From: Saccoglossus kowalevskii
Taxonomy: Eukaryota > Hemichordata > Enteropneusta > Harrimaniidae
Direction: 5' to 3'
Assembly: GCF_000003605.2 (NCBI RefSeq)
Contig: NW_003155766.1
Location: forward strand, 7,395-30,718
DNA length: 23,324 bases
Within the stretch, counting starts at the first letter, position 1. Each line of letters opens with the position of its first letter. Of this stretch, positions 1-23,324 are shown piece by piece. A program made the position numbers and the translations under genes. The notes under the pieces are model-generated. The model was given only the letters and a program-made list of their open reading frames with translations, was not told where the DNA came from and made no database searches.

Positions 1-31
1 ACGGACTATTATTATGTTTATTATTTTCTAG

Positions 32-13954
<13,923 letters not shown>

Positions 13955-16900
13955 ACGACAACGTCAAATGTAAACGAGAAGATGTGAAAAAAGAGAAGGC
14001 ATGAACGAAAAATAACATCTAAAATGACAACCTATAGGGAAAGTTCACAGAACAGTGATATTGTTACCATGGTGACGTGTCATTGTTGATGAGAGCAGCA
14101 GCAGCATGTGATGATTGCATCACCCAAACCCTAAAGGGTAGAGATGCAGAGCTGGAAACGATAAGACGCTAATAATAACAAGAATGATTCTCAGAACAAA
14201 CGGTTAATTGGAAAATACTGATTAGGAATTAAAGAAGTTATTACAACTGCAACTTGGAAATATTTCATGAGAAAAACTATGCAATATTTGTAATATTGAT
14301 TGAGATAATTCATACAGGCTGATAGACAGAGAGAACGCAGGTGGACACACAGACAGGTGAACAGGAATACAGAGATTGTGAAAGTTGTATTGTAACAGTT
14401 AGACAAAGACTGATAATAGAATTTGTCGTTATGATTATTGAGTCATATTGAAGGAGCTGTTCACATACTCGGTACTGGTGTATCGATATTCATCTTTTTT
14501 CTGAATGCTAGCAAAAGTGACAATGAATCGTGTGTACCTGGGGACAATACAACTTTCAGAATGCTCTGTTAGGAGCAAGTTATAAACATCATGACCATAT
14601 TTTCTTTATTAGAAGCACATGGGGATAATAATCTCTCAGATCAACTCCAGTGTCGAGTAGACAAGTTTGGGGAAAACTGAATGATTCTAGATGTGAAAAA
14701 AGGGTATTCTGGTACTGGGTGATCATTTTAAAAATTATAATAGCTGGTATTAACATTTCAATTTTGAAGTCTGAAATTCAGAGATGCACCCATGGATACA
14801 AAATTTGTAGCGACGTTCTAGCATCATTTACGTCCATGGATTCATTAGAAATTAATTTGAGGGGACGTATTCTTCTGGCTCGGGATGTGCTTCTAGTAGA
14901 GAAGAGCATGGTTAAACTTGCTGTTACACCACGATAATGTCAGTATGGTAATGTTGCAGATGCTGATAAAACACTCAAAGCATCACCACTGCATCTCGAA
15001 TTCGCTCGACCACAAACGTTGCAGAGTTTGATTCAGAAACCAAAAACATGAAAACTAAAGTTCTAAAAAAAAAAGCTAATGCTTGCATTCATAACTTCCC
15101 TAGGTGTCAAGAAGGAGGTACACCCTCTCTGCGGTGGATTAACAGTAAAGAGTAGTACCGGTAATAAAAAAACAAAAAACAAAAAAACATGGTGGCCAAT
15201 ACATTGGTCTCATTACTATGTCAACCACACACACACATGGCTGACCCACACCATAGTCGAGTACAGATTATAAACTTAGATACAAGTGATTGGTATTCTG
15301 ATTAAACACCTACTTTTGTCACATTATGAATGTATGAATAGATTATTGCGCTTGAAGCAAAGCGCTTGTCAAAACCGATACACAGGGGGCAATTTCTGTA
15401 CTTTTAATTATCACGATGACTGACTGGCAAATGTTTGATAATATATTTTTGGCCTGAAATGTGAACTTTGGAAATACATTATTGGTTTGTTAGGTATACG
15501 ATTGTCAGAATCAGTACCTAAGATGGCTGGCCACTCTGCCGGGGAGTGGTTAAAATGGCCACTATTGGTTTATTAATCGTATGTTTTCATTTGTTCATAT
15601 ACCATTTCTTTCTTTTTTAACACAAAATGTGAAAATCCATCACTTGTCTTTTAAAAACAAAACATCCTGTGAAAAGTACATTCATAAGTCTTGATTGGTA
15701 TATTGCAGGAATACTTGGTGACCTTGGGCCAGTCATTGCTGATGTGTTGTGTTGTGGTGACGTGATGAATTATTTTATTTTAGTCTTATTTTATGCATTT
15801 GTTGCTTTGTTATAATTTTACCCAAATTCTCCTATCTTGTGAACATGGATTTATTGTTTTTGTCAGCTTTAGAACAATTTAAGTATTTTATTTGAAAAAT
15901 GTTTGAATTATAGAAAAGTACTAAAATATATAGAGATGTGAAATGTGCATCTGCTGTATTGACTCAGTGTTCTGTAATTCTCATTGTCTTGAATGTGATT
16001 CACGCATTGCATCATAGGAAAAAAATGTCATTTGCTTTCAACAATATGATTGTATTTCATCATCTCGGACATATTACTCAGAATGGTCGACAACACCATT
16101 TGTATTATGACGTTATTAGCCCGTTGCAGCATTTTGTCGAATACCAAATGTGTTGACTGCTGAAATTTTGAAAGTCGCGTGATCTCCATCGATTTAAACA
16201 GCTGCACACTGTATTCAAGAGACTGAGAATTGTTTGTGAACAAATTGAGATGAATTCTGCAACACTTGTAGTTTAAACTTTTTAAGCACCAAAGTCAACT
16301 TAAGCCACCTTCACAAAATATAACCCGCCTGATTTAATTCAAATTTTTTTTCAAAATATTCATCAAGACCTGCAGCCAATAGGAAATTGTCTGCTTCGTC
16401 CAAAATTCTAAAAAAAAACATCTAGAAACATCTTCAAAATTTGATGCTGTAAAGGTTAAACATTCAAACATGGTCAAAAATATTTTCGATGTGAAATGTT
16501 TTATTGAGAGATGATAGGGTTTTTGTTTTAGAAATGAACTCGCATAACATGACAATATTAGGAACATAACATTTGACACTGGGGAAGAAAAGGTATTTGA
16601 AATGAAAAAAAGGTAAAACTAGTAGAGAAATGTATTCAAGGGATGCATTTCCCAAATACGGCAGTAGTGATTTCAGATACATTTTTGTTCGTTTATAGAA
16701 ATGTACGTTTTCATAATTTCAGTGTTTTAGCGCACATTCTTATTCATGTATTCTGTAGATTTTAATCGCAACCAAACATTTTTTGTAAGTAAATACTTTA
16801 TTTTGCATGTGTGGATAAGTACACTTGTAAACAAATCTGATGTGGTTATTTTATGTACAAGTATACATTACACACCAATGCTAATTTGTTGTACCCCTTG

Positions 16901-19070
16901 TTGTCAAAATATGGTATTTGTAGAAAGAGTTAATACCTGGGGAGCGTAGTCTAGAATTGATTTCCAGAGGTTCAACACATCTAAAATAATCACTTATTAG
17001 CAGTGCAAATGTATTCAAAAGTTGCCAACTGCGACTGAATGCTTTCTGCTTAAATGATGCATGCTCAAAATGCAGGATTGGGACATACTCAATACTTGTA
17101 GCTTTCTGCAATCATAGTCATTTGTGTTATTTGTAGAAGTTTCAATGACATGGTAAATAGATTCTTGGCCATCCCTTTTTATATCACGTTATGCATTGTT
17201 GCAAAAACTTTTTTTGTCATTTGTAATTTTAAAAGTACAAAAATCTCCCATAATGCATTGCACATGTGAAGTAACATGCTCAGTAGTGCAACATTTGAAT
17301 TCAGCTTGAACTGCCTTTAAGTGTGCAGTATTGTCATCACTGTGCTCACTTGATTCAGATGCTTGTATTAAAGTCTGTGTTATTTCAGACCATTTGCACA
17401 AAATGAGACCAGTGGTTTGTTTTAATAGTAACCAATGTCGTGATCTTGTTTGGTGTGATTGGTCAGGTAATTACTTTTTCAAGCATACTTTAGGGAGGAG
17501 GGGAAGATGTGTTCTCCCATAATTGTTTTAATTGTCAGTTGCAGTGTAATTGTACTTTGTACCTTATAAATTTCTCACTTTTAACTCTTATTTTAATGTA
17601 CATGTTCTCCAGCATTCAAGCTTCATAATTGGATAGTCACCACCACATGGTAGTGCCCTGTACATTCTATTTGTTTACATGTTTTATTTCCAGTACTAAT
17701 TTAGGATAAATAGATGTTTTTACTCACTTTCGCTATTTTTTTAATTTTGTTTGACAACCTCAAGCAAAATTGTTTTTTTTTTCTCTGGTGGTAGCACAAT
17801 TCAGTGCGACTGATATAAATACTGACTAGTTTTGATTACAAGGCAGGCGTGATTACAAGGTTCTTTGCCCAAAAAACGCAACAGCTGTGACTGTGTTCTG
17901 AAACAAACTAAGTTAGTAGCTTCAGAGGACTGATCTAAGATTATTTTCCTCTTTGAGAGTAAAACTATGAATGACTGCTTCACCAATATAGATGTACTCT
18001 TATGGTTGTTTGCAGGTTTTTTAACGGATACACTGATTCCCATGATTTTTACACTATGGTTTTATTTTATGTTTTTCACAAAATTGACATAAAAAACATG
18101 GTCATGGAACTACTTTTAGTGTAAAAAAATGCTAAAAATACATTTAACATGGTTAAAATAATCTATTTTCCAATGACATATAGTGAACAAATAGCATATT
18201 TATAAGGTGGATAATTATTACTATTTGGATTACCATTTGTTCTCGAAATAATGCCTTTATACCTGATTAAAACATTCAAAAGGCTATGGCAAATATCCAA
18301 AGCTATAATTAAGGACCACTTTTGAAACCACAATTTTCACCATATTTAAGAGGTCAAATGCCTGCAAACAACCTTAAACTAACATCTGTAATAATTGTTA
18401 ATCAGTTGAATACTTGCAAAATAAGTCCAGTCAGATATATCTTGTTAATGATCGTTGTGATAGCTGCGCTATGAGCATCTTTCAAATCTGTATGATTTGA
18501 TGTACGCCAGGGTATTATTGCCATAATCTGTAGTTATATTCATTTTGTTAATATCGTGTGAAATACCATCTCCCAGATTTTTCTACAGAACCATACATGA
18601 AATACATATTTACTTTATTTAAGTTACAAAATCACATCTACATGTACTTCCAGTTTAAAATTTAGGGCTAGAAATTAAACCAATGTATGCTTTGAAAAAA
18701 AATAGTATGTGTGTTAAAGCATCAACCGCTTCTGTGCCATGTCGATTTGTAAAATCTGTTTACATGAATTTCAAATTAATTTATTTGCTTATCGGTGCTT
18801 GAATATTGGCTCATCATACTTACCGCAAAGTGTTAATACAAATAAGTGTTTGGTACCCTTCTGTAGAAGTTAACTTCTTACAGTCAGAACGGTTTACTCT
18901 TAATTTTAAGCTACAGTGTTGCATGTATACCTTGTTTCCCAGCTTGCATAGTCTGTTGCTGATGTCCAATAAATTTGGTTTGCTTTAAATAAGTATGTAT
19001 ATTGTCTTATTGATGCAGCTGTCAACTCTAAACAATGACCCCCACCCTTCTTGTATCCTGGAATCTATTC
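13955..19070 (+). other. UPF1 3' flank, possible long 3' UTR
   Basis: About 5.1 kb with no recognisable protein gene, RNA gene or named repeat. It contains the UPF1 3' UTR, whose end cannot be fixed from sequence. Candidate poly(A) signals are AATAAA at 15163-15168 (inside an A-rich run) and AATAAA at 18968-18973 (followed by T/G-rich sequence). Weaker ATTAAA words are at 15301 and 17368. Small hairpins occur at 15348-15365 (GCGCTT/AAGCGC) and 15531-15549 (CCACTC/GAGTGG). Short open frames here have no recognisable motifs. Confidence 0.6.
18968..18973 (+). promoter_or_regulatory. Candidate UPF1 poly(A) signal
   Basis: A canonical AATAAA followed within 20-35 nt by T/G-rich sequence (ATGTATATTGTCTTATTGAT). 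It is the last such signal before the minisatellite. If used, the 3' UTR would be about 5 kb. Earlier cleavage is equally possible. Confidence 0.35.
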
Positions 19071-19439
19071 CAGTAGTATCATGGTACAGTGCTTGTATCT
19101 CCTTACCCAATCAGTAGTATCATGGTACAGTGCTTGTATCTCCTTACCCAATCAGTAGTATCAAGGTACAGTGCTTGTATCTCCTTACCCAATCAGTAGT
19201 ATCAAGGTACAGTGCTTGTATCTCCTTACCCAATCAGTAGTATCAAGGTACAGTGCTTGTATCTCCTTACCCAATCAGTAGTATCAAGGTACAGTGCTTG
19301 TATCTCCTTACCCAATCAGTAGTATCAAGGTACAGTGCTTGTATCTCCTTACCCAATCAGTAGTATCAAGGTACAGTGCTTGTATCTCCTTACCCAATCA
19401 GTAGTATCAAGGTACAGTGCTTGTATCTCCTTACCCAAT
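19071..19439. repeat. 41-bp minisatellite, nine copies
   Basis: Nine head-to-tail 41-bp units start at 19071, 19112, 19153, 19194, 19235, 19276, 19317, 19358 and 19399. Each begins CAGTAGTATCA and ends CTCCTTACCCAAT. The units appear identical except at one position: the first two read ATCATGG and the other seven ATCAAGG. 41 is not a multiple of three, so it is not coding. It lies in the convergent space between UPF1 and RPS6. Confidence 0.97.
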
Positions 19440-20620
19440 CAGATTTATGCTAAAATACTTGGCTTGTTCCAATAATATACGAATTGTCATGTACAGACCC
19501 ACCAAGATAAAAAAAAAAAAAATGCCATGTCTGTTTGTAAAGGCTTGTTCAATAACGTGCCTTAGGTGAACTGTCCTGTTACTAATTAACGTACAGCCCA
19601 AATGTCTCAGTTTTCAACTTTGACACGAGACTGAGAACAAAGCTCAGTAGATTGAAATGTTAATTCCCCATTTTAAACACCCCAGAGATGAGGGCGCTCT
19701 TCAGTCATCAGAGCATTGACATTTATTAGCACATGTACTTTCAAACCATTTGGCCATAAAACTTAACTTCAAAGACCATTCAATACTGGACAAATTTAGA
19801 CGGATATCTCCATGAGAGGATGTACCTTTAAGCTTTTCAAAGGATTTGATTTGAAAAAAATAGTATTTGAATCTTGTTTAGAACTACAGCAGGAATCATT
19901 TTCGTACCGACACACGTTTTATTCAGCAGTTAGACTTACAGTAATCCATGGACCTTTAAACTCCTTGGGTCAACGTCGAGTTGCTTGCCACCCTGCTCTT
20001 GTCCAAGTGATGCAGTGAGCATTATACAAACATTAGCACATGTTCAGGTGTCGGTACCATGTGTATCCATGACAATGCCGACTGCACAAAATACAACTTC
20101 TAATACAGCGGGTACTGGCCAACTGACTATCAACAAAAACGTCATCTAAATTGCTGCAATCCCTTAAATTCAAGATATTTCAAATCTATGGTAATAGTGC
20201 CTCCTACTAAGGTACAATGTATACTGGTATATACAGACATGTATACAGGTACGTTACTAAGTATCAAATCAATCTGAGTAGGTTTTTTAGGAAGTCTTTT
20301 AAAGGTAGCAATAATCAAACTATTCAGCAATTTACATGAAACTATTGATCAATTTTAAATACATTTATCAAGAAATACATCACATGTACTTTGTTGCACC
20401 TCTAAACATGTAATCAGCATTTGCCAATGCAAATATGCAAGGAATACTTGCAATAACAGTAGGGTACCAAAGTTATTTTCACTTGTCGTGCTAGCCCTGC
20501 TGCATTACCAATTGAAATTTTCCACAACCAGGGAAAGTCATTTGACGACTGTTATTGGCGAGAAAAATTGGTCAACACAATTTTTTCCCCTCCAGTAAAC
20601 ACATTGAAAGAAACATAACA
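19440..20620. other. Intergenic, no recognised gene
   Basis: AT-rich spacer with an A12-type run near 19510. The 68-codon open frame at 19812-20018 has no family resemblance or splice context. Nothing else was recognised. Confidence 0.7.
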
Positions 20621-20642
20621 GAAATAGGCCAGATATTCAACT

Positions 20643-20648
20643 TTTATT
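20643..20648 (-). promoter_or_regulatory. RPS6 poly(A) signal
   Basis: AATAAA on the - strand about 30 nt past the RPS6 stop codon, giving the very short 3' UTR usual for ribosomal protein genes. A second AATAAA (20676-20681) overlaps the stop itself and is too close to be the main signal. Confidence 0.75.
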
Positions 20649-20677
20649 TCGTAAATATTGCAGTATATTTAACATTT

Positions 20678-20931
20678 TTATTTCGACTTAGACTTAGACT
20701 TAGATGTTGATTCCCTGATGGATTCTCTCATAGAAGCTGATCTCTTGCGCTTCAATACTGCCTCACGCTTTTCTTTTGCCCTCTGTGCCAATAATTTGGC
20801 ATATTCAGCGGCGTCTTCCTTACCCTTGATAGCCCTGCGTTTCTTAAGAGCTAGGCGGTGGCGTTTCCGTTGTAGCACAACTGGTGTTATCAGTCTTTGA
20901 ATCTTGGGAGCCTTGGTCTTTGGTTTTCTCC
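20678..20931 (-). CDS. RPS6: RPS6 last exon
   Basis: Acceptor TTGACAG lies at 20938-20932. The first two bases complete a Gly codon. It encodes the long basic C-terminal helix and the phosphorylated tail. The last residues, [10 protein letters not shown], are written by a near-perfect hexanucleotide repeat (ACTTAG on the + strand, about 20684-20704). Stop TAA. Confidence 0.97.
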
Positions 20932-22577
20932 CTGTCAAATATTTAAGAATGAAATGATTGTCAACCTAATGTTTCCACCCACTAAACCTCCCTATCAATG
21001 GGGGAACATACTATATTCTGCTCAGTGATATTTACTAATCAATATTCATGATAATATAGCAAAACTAACAAATATTACCTGGTGAAGAATTTAATAAGTG
21101 GTAGTCAAACATATTAGACAAAAACCCTTTTTCGAATAAACTGTTTTAATTTTGAGAGACAAATTTTCACATAATTTTTGACAGTGAACATTTCTCTGGA
21201 GTCCAAATGACAGTAACTTGCTAACTGCCTTAATGAATGTCATAAAATCCTTAATCTTCGTAATTCATAACATAAAATTATATGGTTTACAGTACTGTAA
21301 TCTTTTTAACAGCATTTTTTGGCACCGATATTTTGGTGCAATAGTTTATTCTTGCATGAATGTAGTTAATCACTGTCTACTGATCCAATTGGCACTACTT
21401 TGAAAACAAGCCATGCATGGCACAGTCCCAGTTATCAAATTTATAATGTATAGATTTATTTATAGTAACCATAGATTGAACATAAACATGTCAGAGCTAT
21501 GGATCCAGGAGCTGATGCTTGATTATAATGATTTGTTTTAACATGAAAATTCAGTATCTGATCCAAGTACATATCCATATTGAGAGATTGCCCTGGAACA
21601 GCATTAATTAAAATGGCTACCATTTGGCGATTTTGAATCAGACAGTCAAACCAATACATCTGTATATCTACGAAATGATGTATAATGAATATTTAAACAT
21701 AATCTGTCAGAGCAAGTCAGTTATATGGTATTAGAACCACATTCATTAAAACAAAGTGGCCACCAGTCAGTAATTGTAAGGTCCCATAATGTCTAATGTA
21801 TATACCAAGTTTGAACAAAACCCATTTTAAAACAGTCGAGAAATGCTTGATTTCGTTGATTTTCCAGCACAAAAATGGCAGCCATTCGGCCATCTTGAAT
21901 CAGATCGTGAAAAAAAATTAATGTGCACATGTATAATATTATGCATGTGTGAAGTTTAAATGTAATCAGTCCAGGCATGTCTAAGATGTAGGTCTGAACA
22001 CACAAAAAGGTCAATCCATAAGTCCTTCTTTCAGACAGTGTCCGAACAGGGACTAACAAATGCATTGCATCATGGGAAAAAGAAGAGGTACAGCATGCAA
22101 ATCAATATAATTTCAGCAGAGGAAAAAATTTACAATGGAAAGTCTTTCCTTGGCCGATAATAATACACATCTTCCCTCATTTTACAAGACCGTTCCTAAT
22201 CAAAAGAATATTTTGCATTGTATGAACACCAAATATAATGACCTTGAAAGTCATTGCTGAAACAAATAGAAACCATCTACATTTGAAATATTTAAAAAAA
22301 ATATTGAGTGGTGGTGGGTTTTCACCAGTTGTAATAAAATTCCAACTAACATGGCAGAACGTGCTCTATATACCAATTTCTTTCAGCAGACGATCGTGAT
22401 CCATTTTTCGTCTATCACTTTACATACCTTCTTTTTCAGGAAGAGGACGTTTCACAACATACTGACGTACATCATCTTTTTTGTCTAAATTGAAGAGTTT
22501 TTTTATTTTACTGGCTCTCTTTGGACCAAGACGACGTGGGATAGTGGTGTCGGTTAGCCCAGGAATATCAGCATCAC
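20678..22577 (-). CDS. RPS6: Ribosomal protein S6 (eS6), C-terminal part
   Basis: Structural protein of the 40S ribosomal subunit; its C-terminal tail is phosphorylated by S6 kinase downstream of TOR in animals (family knowledge). Seen: two exons on the - strand, 22577-22428 and 20931-20678, joined in phase 1 with GT-AG boundaries, giving 133 residues plus a split Gly codon. The first reads [20 protein letters not shown], then [20 protein letters not shown]. The second reads [20 protein letters not shown], then [20 protein letters not shown], ending in a basic and serine tail and TAA (20680-20678). The tail has [11 protein letters not shown], where RKRSAS fits the RxRxxS kinase consensus, then an unusual alternating Ser-Lys end. 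The N-terminal half is encoded beyond the right edge. It converges with UPF1. Confidence 0.97.
20932..22427 (-). other. RPS6 last intron
   Basis: A 1496-bp intron with donor GTATGT (from 22427) and acceptor ACAG (to 20932). It contains family A copy A3 at 21415-22057. The rest is AT-rich with no snoRNA that I could support. Confidence 0.85.
21415..22057 (-). mobile_element. Family A element, older copy A3
   Basis: Full-length but diverged copy, read on the - strand. The 5' hairpin is at 22054-22021 (AGTCCCTGTTCGGAC paired with GTCTGAAAGAAGGACT). The CGTCCGT tract is eroded. Core units with ATGGC...GCCAT motifs follow (AATGGC-A-GCCATT at 21874-21886). The 3' end has AACTGGGACT (the 5' arm repeat), the perfect palindrome GCCATGCATGGC at 21431-21420, and TTGTT (21419-21415). 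The orientation matches RPS6 transcription. No coding capacity. Confidence 0.78.
22428..22577 (-). CDS. RPS6: RPS6 penultimate exon
   Basis: 150 nt, in - strand orientation. Acceptor TTCACAG lies just above 22577 and donor GTATGT begins at 22427. The first two bases complete a Gly codon. It encodes the conserved [20 protein letters not shown] and [14 protein letters not shown] segments. The residue before DIPGL is Ala where vertebrates have Lys. Confidence 0.96.
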
Positions 22578-22652
22578 CTGTGAAAAAAAACAAAAAAAAC
22601 ACGCGATTCAATTCCTGATGTTCAAACAGGTCAATAAATTCACACCACAGCC

Positions 22653-23130
22653 AACAAGCCAAGCATGGCACAGTCCTTGTTAGTTATCAAAGTTGTATTA
22701 TTTTGTTTATAGTAACATAGTACAATACTTGAGAGACATTGCCCTGGAACATCATTAATTAAAACAAAATAGCCACCAGTAAGCCATTTTTAATCCGATA
22801 TGAAAAACAAAATGACATGCATTAGGGACCAATAATGTCTAATGTATGTACTAAGTTTGAACAAAATCTATATAACAATTGACATCTGTTTCCAGAAAGC
22901 CAGAAATGCTAGATTTTTTTTCAGCACAAAAATGGCCACCATTTGACCATTTTGAATTGGATCCTCAAACCAATATGTCTGTATATCTATGAGATGATGT
23001 ATAATGAATATTTAAAATTTAAACATAATCAGTCAAAGCATTTCAGAGATATGGCAATAGAACCACATTCATTAATACTAAATGGCCACCATTTGAATCT
23101 GTTCTGAAAAACAAAATCAGGGGTTGCATT
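22653..23130 (-). mobile_element. Family A element, partial copy A4
   Basis: The 3' end is clear: TTGTT at 22657-22653 preceded by hairpin GCCA-TGCT-TGGC (22669-22658) and a GGACTGTG word as in A3. The core resembles A3 closely; the blocks around 21660-21765 and 22980-23090 share TCTGTATATCTA, GATGTATAATGAATATTTAA and AGAACCACATTCATTAA. The 5' hairpin is not found. The copy may be truncated by, or nested with, the sequence beginning near 23140. Right boundary approximate. Confidence 0.7.
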
Positions 23131-23139
23131 AGTGTTCGA

Positions 23140-23220
23140 TAATGTGGAGTCCCTGGGACCCACCCCTTATAAAATGTGTGGGTCCCTTAAAAATATGTGG
23201 GGTCCCTGCCGCTACCGCAC
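23140..23220. repeat. GTGGGTCCC-type short repeat
   Basis: Three related words, GTGGAGTCCCTGGGACCCA, GTGTGGGTCCCTTAAAA and TGTGGGGTCCCTGCCG, occur within about 80 bp at roughly 32-bp spacing. The left word is itself a short palindrome (GTCCC-T-GGGAC). The GC content is higher than the surroundings. Identity unknown. Confidence 0.5.
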
Positions 23221-23324
23221 TTTATTTTTCTAAAATTGTTTTTTGCACGAACTATTACACAATAAACATACAGGCATTAATCACATTTATATTGTACTTT
23301 ATTTACATGTTCATTCCAGCCTTT

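Larger units (their letters stand above)
22578..23324 (-). other. RPS6 intron, continues past the window
   Basis: The upstream RPS6 intron. It holds family A copy A4 (from 22653) and, near the edge, a different GGGTCCC-containing repeat (23140-23220). No further RPS6 exon is visible. Confidence 0.75.

Noticed and set aside
14650..14937. 95-codon open frame in the UPF1 3' flank
   Set aside because: No recognisable motif, no supporting codon or splice context; expected by chance in this length.
19812..20018. 68-codon open frame in the intergenic spacer
   Set aside because: No family resemblance and no neighbouring exons that join to it.
20718..20900. 60-codon open frame on + strand
   Set aside because: Antisense shadow of the RPS6 last exon.

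Overview
This is an AT-rich animal genome segment with spliced genes, GT-AG introns from about 140 bp to 2.4 kb, and many short dispersed repeats. Two conserved eukaryotic genes sit tail to tail. On the + strand, from 32 to 13954, are the last 17 coding exons of UPF1 (RENT1), the RNA helicase at the centre of nonsense-mediated mRNA decay. The joined exons stay in frame for 904 codons plus a TAG stop and cover the end of the CH domain, domains 1B, 1A, 1C and 2A, and the SQ-rich tail. The 5' exons (N-terminus and most of the CH zinc domain) lie upstream of the window. On the - strand, from 22577 down to 20678, are the last two coding exons of RPS6, the 40S ribosomal protein that is a classic S6-kinase substrate. 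Its 5' exons lie beyond the right edge.

Between the two stop codons are about 6.7 kb without a recognisable protein gene. This holds the UPF1 3' flank (possibly a very long 3' UTR, with a good AATAAA at 18968), a nine-copy 41-bp minisatellite (19071-19439), and the RPS6 poly(A) signal (20643-20648), which lies only about 30 bp past the RPS6 stop.

The most interesting content is in the introns. At least five intact or partial copies of a 640-800 bp non-autonomous repeat (family A), plus one fragment of its repeat unit, and one copy of an unrelated-sequence but identically built repeat (family B, 12541-13235) are present. Full copies have a 5' hairpin with a 2-nt bulge, a short GC-rich tract (CGTCCGT-type in A1, A2 and B), tandem core units of about 140-170 bp, a repeat of the 5' hairpin arm close to the 3' end, a small 3' hairpin, and a terminal TTGTT. 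This resembles the 'pearl'-like, Helitron/HINE-type elements described from bivalves. Together with the compositional picture it suggests a lophotrochozoan, most likely a bivalve mollusc (inference; other marine invertebrates are possible). Every copy lies in the sense orientation of its host gene. The largest UPF1 intron also carries a piece of 28S rDNA of about 110 bp in reverse orientation, next to an 18-bp inverted repeat, and a 16-bp perfect hairpin beside a poly-G run.
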